NCBI GenBank assembly: GCA_000961655.1
Contig: LADR01000053.1
Span: 1 to 64,000, forward strand
DNA from: Desulfatitalea sp. BRH_c12
Lineage (GTDB): Bacteria > Desulfobacterota > Desulfobacteria > Desulfobacterales > Desulfosarcinaceae
Direction: 5' to 3'
Length of the DNA stretch: 64,000 bases
Positions 33,402-44,000 of the stretch are shown here, piece by piece. Each line of letters begins with the position of its first letter. Position 1 is the first letter of the stretch. The translations under genes and the position numbers were made by a program. Under the pieces are notes generated by a model. It saw nothing but the letters and a program-made list of their open reading frames with translations, was not told the DNA's origin and did no database searches.

Positions 33402-35042
33402 ATGAAGCACCTACTGGTTTGGATGGGAGTTGTATTTTTAGCAGTTCTGACTTTGACCTCCTGTGGAGGAGGAGGTGGCGGCGGAGGAGACGGAGACAAT
33501 CAGCTACAGATCGCAGGCTTTGATAACAACACTGTTGAGCCGCTTGCCAAACTCACAATCATTGGCAAGGGTTTCAACCCTTCAGCCTATCTAACGGTTA
33601 ACTTTTTCGACGATGCTGATTTCAGTTTGGACGTTCCGGTTTTAGAGGCAACCACATCTTCAGTTATTGTTGCCGTGCCTCCTTATATAAATAAATCTAC
33701 TGGGAAATTTGAGTCAGGAACAGTCAGTGTACGGGTTTTACAAAACTCAACTGCAGGGAATGTGATATCCAACACGCTTACAGGGCTCGATATCGGTGCT
33801 CTGCCAATCCTTACACTGGCCCCCGGCGAGGTTACAGCCAATGTCGCAGGTTTCTTGGAACTTTCTCTCACGGATACAATAAACCAGCTCGCAGAGCTTG
33901 ATCGTTTGCCGGGAGGGCAGTTCAATACGGGGGATCTTCGCTCTCGGCTTGAGGTCATCCGGCTTCAATACGGAGAACTGAAGACCAAAGTGCGAAATGC
34001 GATCAATAACCCGGATCAAGCTGAAACAATCGGTATGATTAACGGAGTATCCATTTCACTCGATGCGGAAAGCCTTGCGATCGCCGACCAGTTGATGGTG
34101 GCGATAATCAATGAAACACTTGCCCAACTTCAGGTCACATCCCCTGCCGCACTTGCAAGTGGCGCCCTTGCGCTGACGAATGTATCATCAATCTGTGAGA
34201 ACAATCCCGAAGTTTGTGGTGCCTCCGGGCAACCACCAGTCACTTTGAAATATTATCGAACGGGTGAAGTAACCGCTGTAGAGCAATATCACTATGCGAT
34301 GGCATTGCCAGGCGCGCGTGAACTTTTTAGTAAAGTTGCGAACTGGTTTGCAGCAACGTCAGCGACGCTCGGGGCAGTAGCAACCGTAACGGGCTTTGGC
34401 ACGCCTGTTGTGGTGGTTGCCGCGGTTACGCAAGTAAATATTGAATGCATGGCTGTTAAATATGGGCTTGATGCCGCAAGACTTTCCGCAAATTCCACTG
34501 ACAAGGAAGCTGCCCAAGACTTGCTGGAGGATTTCACAGGTACTCTTGAGTATATGCGTGACTCGGTGCTTTCTCCAACAATCGCTGCAATATCGGAGCA
34601 AGCCGGAGTCGTTTATGATCTTTTTACGGGTTGGCAGCCTGTCGTGGAAGACCAAATTCCTGACTATGTATCACAGATAGGAAACTTCATAGCTATGCCA
34701 GCCCCAACCGGCGACGTCACCGGGGCATGGAGCGGTACTGTAAACAACCCGAATCTTGGCCGCGTTGGTTGCGCAGGTGGAGAGTCTTATTTTGATCTCT
34801 CGTTGAACGAAGACGATTTTACGACTATCACCGGATCTTATGGCTCAGTGCCAGTATCCGGCAGTCGCACCGGATATACGATGACGATCAACGCAAGTAC
34901 GAGGTTTGGGAATAGATCCTATACATGGGCATGGGATGGCAACGACACAATCTCTGGGTCTGTGGCCTACTTTTGTTGGAGTTTAGAGACCGGTCAGCTT
35001 TTAAACGAGGGAACTGGAACGTTCAGCGTAACCCGTTATTAA
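33402..35042 (+). CDS. Hypothetical lipoprotein with IPT/TIG-like domain
   Basis: 546 aa from the ATG at 33402, which follows AAAAGGGG; an upstream ATG at 33327 is not supported. The N-terminus is a lipoprotein signal with lipobox LTSC (Cys about 21), followed by a long Gly run and Asp residues typical of a flexible tether after lipidation. Residues of about 35-125 look like an IPT/TIG beta-sandwich (ITIIGKGFNPSAYLTVNFF, then SSVIVAVPP). The middle is helical without recognisable motifs, and it includes a hydrophobic stretch around 330-350. The last 100 residues (GAWSGTVNN onward) form a beta-rich domain with two cysteines. Enzymatic residues are not evident. It is a surface or periplasmic protein of unknown role, divergent from a membrane regulator. 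Confidence 0.7.
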   Translation: MKHLLVWMGVVFLAVLTLTSCGGGGGGGGDGDNQLQIAGFDNNTVEPLAKLTIIGKGFNPSAYLTVNFFDDADFSLDVPVLEATTSSVIVAVPPYINKSTGKFESGTVSVRVLQNSTAGNVISNTLTGLDIGALPILTLAPGEVTANVAGFLELSLTDTINQLAELDRLPGGQFNTGDLRSRLEVIRLQYGELKTKVRNAINNPDQAETIGMINGVSISLDAESLAIADQLMVAIINETLAQLQVTSPAALASGALALTNVSSICENNPEVCGASGQPPVTLKYYRTGEVTAVEQYHYAMALPGARELFSKVANWFAATSATLGAVATVTGFGTPVVVVAAVTQVNIECMAVKYGLDAARLSANSTDKEAAQDLLEDFTGTLEYMRDSVLSPTIAAISEQAGVVYDLFTGWQPVVEDQIPDYVSQIGNFIAMPAPTGDVTGAWSGTVNNPNLGRVGCAGGESYFDLSLNEDDFTTITGSYGSVPVSGSRTGYTMTINASTRFGNRSYTWAWDGNDTISGSVAYFCWSLETGQLLNEGTGTFSVTRY

Positions 35043-35919
35043 AGACGCTCTATCCATACACGGAAAAGCAGGGGCGTGATCCTGCCAGTGCACTGATCCG
35101 TGCAGGAAGATATATCTGCATGTTATTGACTCAACTTTCGGGATTGGCACGCAGTGAGGTGAGCCGGGCGGGTGGTCCGCGCCACTGTCAGCCATGAGAT
35201 TTAGTGAGGCTTAAGGTGGTGCGTAGGGTGTTCGGGCCGCACTGTTTGAGCGCCAGCGAGTTTGCGGCCCGACCCTACGCACACCTTTAGCCTCACTTAG
35301 GCGAAATGGCGTGTGGCGCGGACCACCTGATCGGATCACCGGCGTTTGGAACCCGAAAGTTGAATACTAATCCTTGCACGGCCTGTTTAACCCGCAGGAT
35401 CCTGGTAGTCGAAGGTCCTTACGGTCAGCCCCGGAATCTGCTGACGATCAATTCCAATGTAAAGTATCAGCCTGATTTTATCCATTATCATTTGAAGATG
35501 TAATCCTGCGGCGTATTCTGGTTTGCCATTATAGACGATACCGATATCAAATCGGACAGGTACCTCCCTTTACACTTACACGTGACACTTCGCCAGTAGT
35601 CACTGGCGTGAACTGGATAACCAAAAAACTGAATTATTGCTAAAGTTGAAAAGTTATCTGGCCGAAAAGAATAGTAAGTTGACGTGGATGGTATATTGAG
35701 TGTTGTGGCTTTGCATAAATTGGAAAACAGGGGCGCTCCTAATCGAAGATATCAGAGACATTAACCGTCGCCTGAAGGGATGGATGAGACCACGAAGCAG
35801 CACATGTTCGATCCTTTTTTTAAATTCAAAGGCCGAGGATGAATCATGGCTGCAGCCCCATACATAGGCGACAAGATAATTAAAAACTTGATTTGAATGG
35901 AAAGGTTCAAAGCACGGCC
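35043..35919. other. Intergenic region with a MITE-like element
   Basis: 877 bases without a convincing gene. It contains the palindromic element at 35131-35363 and a small perfect hairpin at 35591-35608 (arms CGCCAGT/ACTGGCG), which might be an operator or a transcript hairpin. The rest is AT-rich. Short frames here lack support. Confidence 0.5.
35131..35363. mobile_element. MITE-like palindromic element (233 bp)
   Basis: Both ends carry the same 12-base inverted terminus, TCAACTTTCGGG and its complement at 35352-35363. The two halves are imperfect inverted copies over about 100 bases each, meeting at a central hairpin (GCGTAGGG...CGGGCCGC against GCGGCCCGACCCTACGC). No transposase is encoded. 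The structure fits a non-autonomous, fold-back element. Half of it recurs at 15223-15307 in inverted orientation, showing that it is dispersed in this genome. No clear target-site duplication is visible. Confidence 0.65.
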
Positions 35920-36273
35920 ATGATAAAACTCCAGAGAAACCTTGTTCACGTTGATGATATGCGGAAAAGCCCCCGTATCGATTTTCACTTGCAAGTCACC
36001 ATCATAGGGATGAATATTCAAGCACGCATTCTGGACTTCAGCCTGACCGGGTTCTATATCCAAGTAGATTGCACTGAGCATCTCTGGGATGGGCAGCTGT
36101 TGAAACTGGCGCTGCGGTTCCCAACCGAAAGAAACAGCATAGTGGTTAAGGCCAGGATTGTGCGCACTGGAAAGCATGGTTTCGGCTGCGAATTCCTCTC
36201 CCTTGATCCCGCCATGCAGGAGTTGCTGGAAAGGAACTTCGATATCTTCAAGAATACCATGCCTATCCAATAA
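35920..36273 (+). CDS. PilZ domain protein (c-di-GMP binding)
   Basis: 117 aa from the ATG at 35920; a TTG at 35893 and an ATG at 35959 are alternatives. It is a single PilZ domain. The c-di-GMP-binding elements are the basic motif RKSPRI near residue 15 and DFSLTG near residue 39, matching RxxxR and (D/N)xSxxG. The following strands (YIQVDC, LLKLALRFP, IVVKARIVRTGKHGFGCEF) complete the beta-barrel. Stand-alone PilZ proteins act as second-messenger adaptors for motility, exopolysaccharide or secretion systems; none is encoded nearby. It is convergent with the c-di-AMP cyclase gene, an accidental or meaningful pairing of two nucleotide second-messenger genes. Confidence 0.85.
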   Translation: MIKLQRNLVHVDDMRKSPRIDFHLQVTIIGMNIQARILDFSLTGFYIQVDCTEHLWDGQLLKLALRFPTERNSIVVKARIVRTGKHGFGCEFLSLDPAMQELLERNFDIFKNTMPIQ

Positions 36274-36463
36274 TCCGGACGGCGCAGGTACTTCCCCACC
36301 TCTGCAAGCACCCTGGAGATTAGGTTTGACAGCTGGTGGCCATCGTAAATGATTAGGGTATGAATCGGCACCATTTCGTTTGTTGGGAGAGAGCCGCATT
36401 AAACGGCTCCTTGTTTACAGCGAAGGTGATTTTGAAATGATTGCATATCGGTCACTGTTTTAC

Positions 36464-37924
36464 TCAATCGCGAATTTCGGGCTCTCCAAGTTCTATTACT
36501 ACCTGAACCTTCCCGGTTTTGGTATCGCTGAGTTCTATGGAAGCATGCGGAAGCGTCAAGGGAACTTCGATGCGTGCCTTGTCCTGGCCTCTTTTTAATT
36601 CATTCAGGTTTATAGGATTCGTATAGATAAAGTTTTCAGAAACCAGATCTGAAGAGGGGCCGCTTAGAACTACTGAATCAGGTGCGATCTGGATGTGAGT
36701 TATTTGCCGGTCGTCGGGAGGGTTGCCTCTCAACAGCGGTTGGACCATTACCTTTTTCTTGATCACTTTATCGAGTTCCACCCTGACTTGTTGAGGGGAC
36801 ACACGCGTGGCTGTCAGTCCCGCGGGCAGCTCCACATTTTTTCCTTCGAGGTCGATGGTATGAATCCCTGCACCGAGGCCTTTCAGGTTCACAAAAAATT
36901 GAATATCGGTGGATTCAAGATCGTTGACCATAATCCTATTGCCGCTTATCTGGATATCGACACTCTCCCTGGAAGTATTTTTTAAGATTATATCTTCCGA
37001 AATATTTCTGAAATCGATTTTAGTGTTGAACTGGATCAGCGATTGCTTGCCGAAGTAAATCCCCCAGAACGCAGAAACAAGCGAAGCGATCAGTGTAAAA
37101 CCGGCTATTTGAATCAGCCAGGAACGTGTGCGGTGACCTAAGCTTTTAACAACAATTTGGTCGTGCGATACGCGCGTTAAATGATCGCGCAGATCCTCTT
37201 GTCTGGACATCATCGTTACCGACCCTTTTTCGACCAGGGATACTTCCCCGCGTTCTTCCGAAACAACCAGAACTATGGCATCGGTACTTTCGGTCAGCCC
37301 TATGGCTGCCCGGTGGCGGGTGCCGAAATGCATGGGCAACTTATCACTCGCAGTCAACGGCAAAAAAGCCCCCACTCGTCTAATACGATTGCCGGAGATC
37401 ACAATCGCCCCGTCATGTAAAGGGCTCTGCTTTGAAAATATGCTGTGAATGATCTGTGGTATCATTCTGCCATTCAGGTCATAACCATCCATCAAATATT
37501 CGGACAGACGATCTTGGTTTTGCAGGACGATCAAGGCACCGGTCCTGGAATGCGCCATCATGAAAACTGCTGTGATTAAAGGTTCCAACGCACGCAAAGA
37601 TTGTAAGGGAGGAGGGCGACCGCCAAGAAAAAAACGCACAAAGTTGGTTTGCATGAGCAGTTCGCGGAATTCCCATCTGAACAAAACCACGATGGCAATC
37701 AAAGCTACTGCACCCAAGCCGCCCAAAAACCAACTGGTCAATACCAGCCCCGAAATCCTGGCAATTATCTGCAATAGAAAGATAGAAATGAGACCAAGTA
37801 TCATTTGGAAGGCATTGCGCCCGCGCAGCAGAAGAAAGATCCTGTGGATAATGAAGCTAACGACCAGGATATCGACAATGTGACGCCATTTAAAAGTTAG
37901 GAGGAGATCATGAAATGTATTCAT
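36464..37924 (-). CDS. cdaA: Diadenylate cyclase CdaA fused to YbbR domains
   Basis: 486-aa membrane protein from the ATG at 37924; no strong ribosome-binding site is visible. Three N-terminal membrane helices (about 15-90) precede a DisA_N diadenylate-cyclase domain. The catalytic motifs are intact: LHDGAIVI (about 165-172) and TRHRAAIGL (about 200-208). These make c-di-AMP from two ATP. After another membrane helix (about 265-290) come YbbR-like repeats (about 300-480), presumably periplasmic. In Firmicutes CdaA and its YbbR-domain regulator CdaR are separate neighbouring genes; here they are one polypeptide. The gene lies directly beyond the distal end of the CRISPR array on the same strand, with no obvious terminator between. 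Confidence 0.92.
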   Translation of the reverse strand: MNTFHDLLLTFKWRHIVDILVVSFIIHRIFLLLRGRNAFQMILGLISIFLLQIIARISGLVLTSWFLGGLGAVALIAIVVLFRWEFRELLMQTNFVRFFLGGRPPPLQSLRALEPLITAVFMMAHSRTGALIVLQNQDRLSEYLMDGYDLNGRMIPQIIHSIFSKQSPLHDGAIVISGNRIRRVGAFLPLTASDKLPMHFGTRHRAAIGLTESTDAIVLVVSEERGEVSLVEKGSVTMMSRQEDLRDHLTRVSHDQIVVKSLGHRTRSWLIQIAGFTLIASLVSAFWGIYFGKQSLIQFNTKIDFRNISEDIILKNTSRESVDIQISGNRIMVNDLESTDIQFFVNLKGLGAGIHTIDLEGKNVELPAGLTATRVSPQQVRVELDKVIKKKVMVQPLLRGNPPDDRQITHIQIAPDSVVLSGPSSDLVSENFIYTNPINLNELKRGQDKARIEVPLTLPHASIELSDTKTGKVQVVIELGEPEIRD

Positions 37925-38008
37925 AAAGAACTTTAACGCAATCAATTTGTGTCAACAATACAGCGCGTTGTGTATTTTCTGCAAGGGGAAAAATTGAGGT
38001 AATCTCGC

Positions 38009-41000
38009 CGGTTCATCCCCGCGTCTGCGGGGAACACATCCTCTCGAAATGGCACCAGGGCGCACTTTGCGGTTCATCCCCGCGTCTGCGGGGAACACAA
38101 GAAGAATTTGGAGCGGGGGAAGATATGACACGGTTCATCCCCGCGTCTGCGGGGAACACCTCTCCGCCGATGGTCCATCGTATTCCTTCAACGGTTCACC
38201 CCCGCGTCTGCGGGGAACACACCTCCTCGATCAGAACGGACTCGGAAAAATCCGGTTCATCCCCGCGTCTGCGGGGAACACGATTACGATCTGAACCGGC
38301 AGTATAACGGCGTCGGTTCCTCCCCGCGTCTGCGGGGAACACGGTTGTTCCCTGGGGTAGCGAGCGCAGCGAGCCGATTCATCCCCGCGTCTGCGGGGAA
38401 CACGATTTTATCCGCAACCGCCGCTCGTTTGAAGCCGGTTCATCCCCGCGTCTGCGGGGAACACCTATGGGGTTCCCGCCTGCCATGCTGCAAGCCCGGT
38501 TCATCCCCGCGTCTGCGGGGAACACATTAAAAAACAGATTCGAGGCGTCCTCCCACTCGGTTCATCCCCGCGTCTGCGGGGAACACATGGTTGCCGGGGT
38601 GCTCACGCTCGACACCACCGGTTCATCCCCGCGTCTGCGGGGAACACCCTCTTGGTATGATAGTGACATATTGCTACTCCGGTTCATCCCCGCGTCTGCG
38701 GGGAACACTACTCAACGAGATCATCAAGTTCAAGGAAAGCCGGTTCATCCCCGCGTCTGCGGGGAACACTGGACGATGCCCACCTCACCGGCGCCCTCGC
38801 GCGGTTCATCCCCGCGTCTGCGGGGAACACAGATCGCCGGCGATCACCAGATCGAGCGCGGCCGGTTCATCCCCGCGTCTGCGGGGAACACGGTGGCCGT
38901 TCCGGCCCCAATGGGCTTTGGGTCGGTTCATCCCCGCGTCTGCGGGGAACACCAAAAGGTATCGTATTACAGGGTATGATTAATCGGTTCATCCCCGCGT
39001 CTGCGGGGAACACACCCGGACCACCCGGACCACCTCTGCAAGGTGCGGTTCATCCCCGCGTCTGCGGGGAACACCCGACCTAACTCCTTAAGAGCCGCCT
39101 CATCCGCGGTTCATCCCCGCGTCTGCGGGGAACACGCGATATTCTCACGTTGTGATGCTGTTAGTTGCGGTTCATCCCCGCGTCTGCGGGGAACACGAGG
39201 TCTGGATCGACTCTGATGTAGATTGGTTCGGTTCATCCCCGCGTCTGCGGGGAACACCCGGCCACGATCTTGGCCCGGCGGAAACTGGCCGGTTCATCCC
39301 CGCGTCTGCGGGGAACACTCGCCGGAAATCAGGACAAACAAGGTTTGCAGCGGTTCATCCCCGCGTCTGCGGGGAACACGTTCATATGTGCGATGGACTG
39401 CCAAGCACTACCGGTTCATCCCCGCGTCTGCGGGGAACACGCACTGCTATGGGCATCTCCGGATTGTAAGCACGGTTCATCCCCGCGTCTGCGGGGAACA
39501 CGGCACCGAGTAGATGCGCGCCACGGCCGAGGGCGGTTCATCCCCGCGTCTGCGGGGAACACGACATGCTGGTCGATGGCGTTCCTTATAATGGCGGTTC
39601 ATCCCCGCGTCTGCGGGGAACACATGCCGGACTTGAGTAGGTCCTCGTCCGAAAACGGTTCATCCCCGCGTCTGCGGGGAACACGCTCATGGCAAGATGG
39701 GCGTCAGTTACCTCCACGGTTCATCCCCGCGTCTGCGGGGAACACATCGAATTTTTCCAACGTCAACAATGGGGCGTCGGTTCATCCCCGCGTCTGCGGG
39801 GAACACTCGTTGGCGTTGCGCTCGACGATCAGCTCGGCCGGTTCATCCCCGCGTCTGCGGGGAACACACACCGGAGTCGCGTAAAGAAGCCCCTACGATC
39901 GGTTCATCCCCGCGTCTGCGGGGAACACCTACCATTTTGCCACCCCCCGTGGTTTTACTTCGGTTCATCCCCGCGTCTGCGGGGAACACTCCGGGTAGCG
40001 TCCCGCCATTGTGGTAGTATACGGTTCATCCCCGCGTCTGCGGGGAACACTGATAACCCATTGTAGTAACGTACCCATGGCCCGGTTCATCCCCGCGTCT
40101 GCGGGGAACACATCTTTTAGGGTGCCGAAACCGTCTGAGCTTACGGTTCATCCCCGCGTCTGCGGGGAACACAATTCTTCCTCAGACAGCACATTCCCCA
40201 ACACCGGTTCATCCCCGCGTCTGCGGGGAACACTGCGCCGCCGCCATAAAGGATGGTGGCCATCTCGGTTCATCCCCGCGTCTGCGGGGAACACTGTCGA
40301 AGCCTGTTCGGATGTAGTTGACAAGACGGTTCATCCCCGCGTCTGCGGGGAACACTCGGCCTGACTCGGCACTTCAAGATCATTTTGCGGTTCATCCCCG
40401 CGTCTGCGGGGAACACGGGCAGGTCGAACCCAACAGGAACGTAGGCCGCGGTTCATCCCCGCGTCTGCGGGGAACACCCGATCGGGCATGTCTACCGTGA
40501 TCGTGATCGCGGTTCATCCCCGCGTCTGCGGGGAACACAGGAAAAACACATTGCGCCGCCGCGCCTTTTTCGGTTCATCCCCGCGTCTGCGGGGAACACA
40601 AACGAGGAGATCAGGTCCGGCGGATCGATCTCGGTTCATCCCCGCGTCTGCGGGGAACACGACGAATCAATCACAGCTCGCAAGGGAAATTTCGGTTCAT
40701 CCCCGCGTCTGCGGGGAACACGTGTAGGGTGGTGCGCCGTAGCGCGGAAAGACCGGTTCATCCCCGCGTCTGCGGGGAACACACAATGCCATCGGGAATC
40801 GCATCGTAAACGTCCGGTTCATCCCCGCGTCTGCGGGGAACACATCAACGACCTTCTAACAACCATCGTGCGGGACGGTTCATCCCCGCGTCTGCGGGGA
40901 ACACATGCCTCTGGCTCTTTTTGGCAAGGATATAACCGGTTCATCCCCGCGTCTGCGGGGAACACCCTGGCTGAATGTGATAGGACTCGGTCAGGGTCGG

Positions 41001-44000
41001 TTCATCCCCGCGTCTGCGGGGAACACCTGTTTCGCTTCTTCTAAAGACCGCGCGCGTACGGTTCATCCCCGCGTCTGCGGGGAACACTCCGCCCAATAAT
41101 CGGCCGCTGCGGGTAATCTCGGTTCATCCCCGCGTCTGCGGGGAACACGCTATAGTGGTGCGAATTGCGGCTTAGACTTGCGGTTCATCCCCGCGTCTGC
41201 GGGGAACACCGCCGCGAACTTGAAAACCTCAATTGCAATGTCGGTTCATCCCCGCGTCTGCGGGGAACACTGATAACCCATTGTAGTAACGTAACCATGG
41301 CCCGGTTCATCCCCGCGTCTGCGGGGAACACCCGACAAAAACGGTTGATCCCTTGGCCAAGTACGGTTCATCCCCGCGTCTGCGGGGAACACTCGTTTTC
41401 ACATGGCAAGGCGCAGGATTAGGGCGGTTCATCCCCGCGTCTGCGGGGAACACGCCGTTTATCCGCCGATGTACACCACCGGGGCCGGTTCATCCCCGCG
41501 TCTGCGGGGAACACCGCGGGCTTTCTGGCGCAACGGCCTGAGATGGCGGTTCATCCCCGCGTCTGCGGGGAACACGTCTGATGTTATTTTTTGAGAGTCA
41601 ACAATGCCGGTTCATCCCCGCGTCTGCGGGGAACACGGTTTTTGTACGGTTGGGGTTACGCTTCGCTACGGTTCATCCCCGCGTCTGCGGGGAACACATA
41701 GATTGTCCGCCCATCGGGTTTTGAATCTGCGGTTCATCCCCGCGTCTGCGGGGAACACGCGGATATCTTCCAGTTGACCACCAATCTTGCCGGTTCATCC
41801 CCGCGTCTGCGGGGAACACAAGAACAACATAAACGCACGCCGCATCATGAACGGTTCATCCCCGCGTCTGCGGGGAACACTTCTGCCAATCCCTGATCTG
41901 GCTTTCATAGGGCGGTTCATCCCCGCGTCTGCGGGGAACACAATACCACCTACCCGGAGCCGTATTCGTACTACGGTTCATCCCCGCGTCTGCGGGGAAC
42001 ACGTTTCAACAAACATCTGGGGCGCGCGCGAAGACGGTTCATCCCCGCGTCTGCGGGGAACACTCCAAAATCTACGCGGATACCTGGCAACAGGGCGGTT
42101 CATCCCCGCGTCTGCGGGGAACACACCTATGGCCGGCATCTAATAGGGGGCGACCCCGGTTCATCCCCGCGTCTGCGGGGAACACTTCAATTCGTCTACC
42201 ACTGTCACGATGGCGCGCGGTTCATCCCCGCGTCTGCGGGGAACACGCCCGCACGCACCGATCACTGGTGGCGACAATCGGTTCATCCCCGCGTCTGCGG
42301 GGAACACGTAGGCACGCCTGCATGGACCCAAAAGGGTGCCGGTTCATCCCCGCGTCTGCGGGGAACACTGCGGACCTGCGAAAATGGCGGCTTATGCTAC
42401 CGGTTCATCCCCGCGTCTGCGGGGAACACGGCACAGAAAAGCCGTACTATGCGGTTGCTGACGGTTCATCCCCGCGTCTGCGGGGAACACGATCGTCACC
42501 TGATACCCGGCGGCATTAACTTCGGTTCATCCCCGCGTCTGCGGGGAACACTGGTCTATGAATAGGATTTGCCTACTGACCGCCGGTTCATCCCCGCGTC
42601 TGCGGGGAACACGAGGCCGCCGTGGCCGCTACCGGCACGTGCACCGGTTCATCCCCGCGTCTGCGGGGAACACATGCGCTTTTGTCTCCTGACATATGGG
42701 TTCCCCGGTTCATCCCCGCGTCTGCGGGGAACACCCGGTATGGGCAGCGTTCGAGGATCGGTTGGACGGTTCATCCCCGCGTCTGCGGGGAACACGCTCG
42801 TCCGATGATCATGGCGATCGATATAAACGGTTCATCCCCGCGTCTGCGGGGAACACGGCACGGCCCACCCCATTTCCTCCTGATCGCCCGGTTCATCCCC
42901 GCGTCTGCGGGGAACACTAGACGACAAAGGTATTCGGTTACTATTGAGTCGGTTCATCCCCGCGTCTGCGGGGAACACGGGGCTGCACGGCGACCCCCCC
43001 CGCTTTTATCGGTTCATCCCCGCGTCTGCGGGGAACACTATGAAGTCCATGTCGGGCCGGTCATTTTTTACGGTTCATCCCCGCGTCTGCGGGGAACACG
43101 CCAAGGTTCCCGACAACACCAACCGGGCGCTCGGTTCATCCCCGCGTCTGCGGGGAACACGTGTGCGATTTTTTATTCACCGAAAATTATGTCGGTTCAT
43201 CCCCGCGTCTGCGGGGAACACTTGAAATCGGCCTGCTCGAAGCTCATTGCGACCGGTTCATCCCCGCGTCTGCGGGGAACACTTGTCAAAGCGTTCTTTT
43301 TCCATGACTTCGTCCGGTTCATCCCCGCGTCTGCGGGGAACACGGGTTCATCGGTATAAGCGGGATCAATGCCCGCGGTTCATCCCCGCGTCTGCGGGGA
43401 ACACTTAAAGGGGGTCGCAAATAAATGTCTCGACAACGGTTCATCCCCGCGTCTGCGGGGAACACTTTCCCTGATAAGACTGAACGAAAAAATATCCCGG
43501 TTCATCCCCGCGTCTGCGGGGAACACGATATTGATCGTTACCCCGGATGCGCCGGATGCGGTTCATCCCCGCGTCTGCGGGGAACACGATCGGCGCGGCC
43601 GCCGGCGTCAACTCAACCTCGGTTCATCCCCGCGTCTGCGGGGAACACGTCAGCAGCATGTTGGAGAGACAGCGCAGGGACGGTTCATCCCCGCGTCTGC
43701 GGGGAACACACCAGGAAACTATGTGTCTGAGGACTCCAGATCGGTTCATCCCCGCGTCTGCGGGGAACACGATGACACCTATGGCGCACGTATGGAATCA
43801 TTCGGTTCATCCCCGCGTCTGCGGGGAACACTGCTGGCGTTCTGGAACACTGTGCTTGAATTACGGTTCATCCCCGCGTCTGCGGGGAACACGGAAAACC
43901 AGGGGTACAGGTAAGCGCCCAGACCGGTTCATCCCCGCGTCTGCGGGGAACACCGCGCGGAGGGCCTCGGTATCGGTTTCAGTGCCGGTTCATCCCCGCG

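Noticed and set aside
37940-37960. A perfect TTGACA on the minus strand just before cdaA
   Set aside because: No matching -10 at 16-18 bases, and the ATG follows too closely for a normal leader.
39013-39044. Spacer with an internal direct repeat (CCCGGACCA twice)
   Set aside because: Probably reflects a repetitive target gene; nothing links it to array function.
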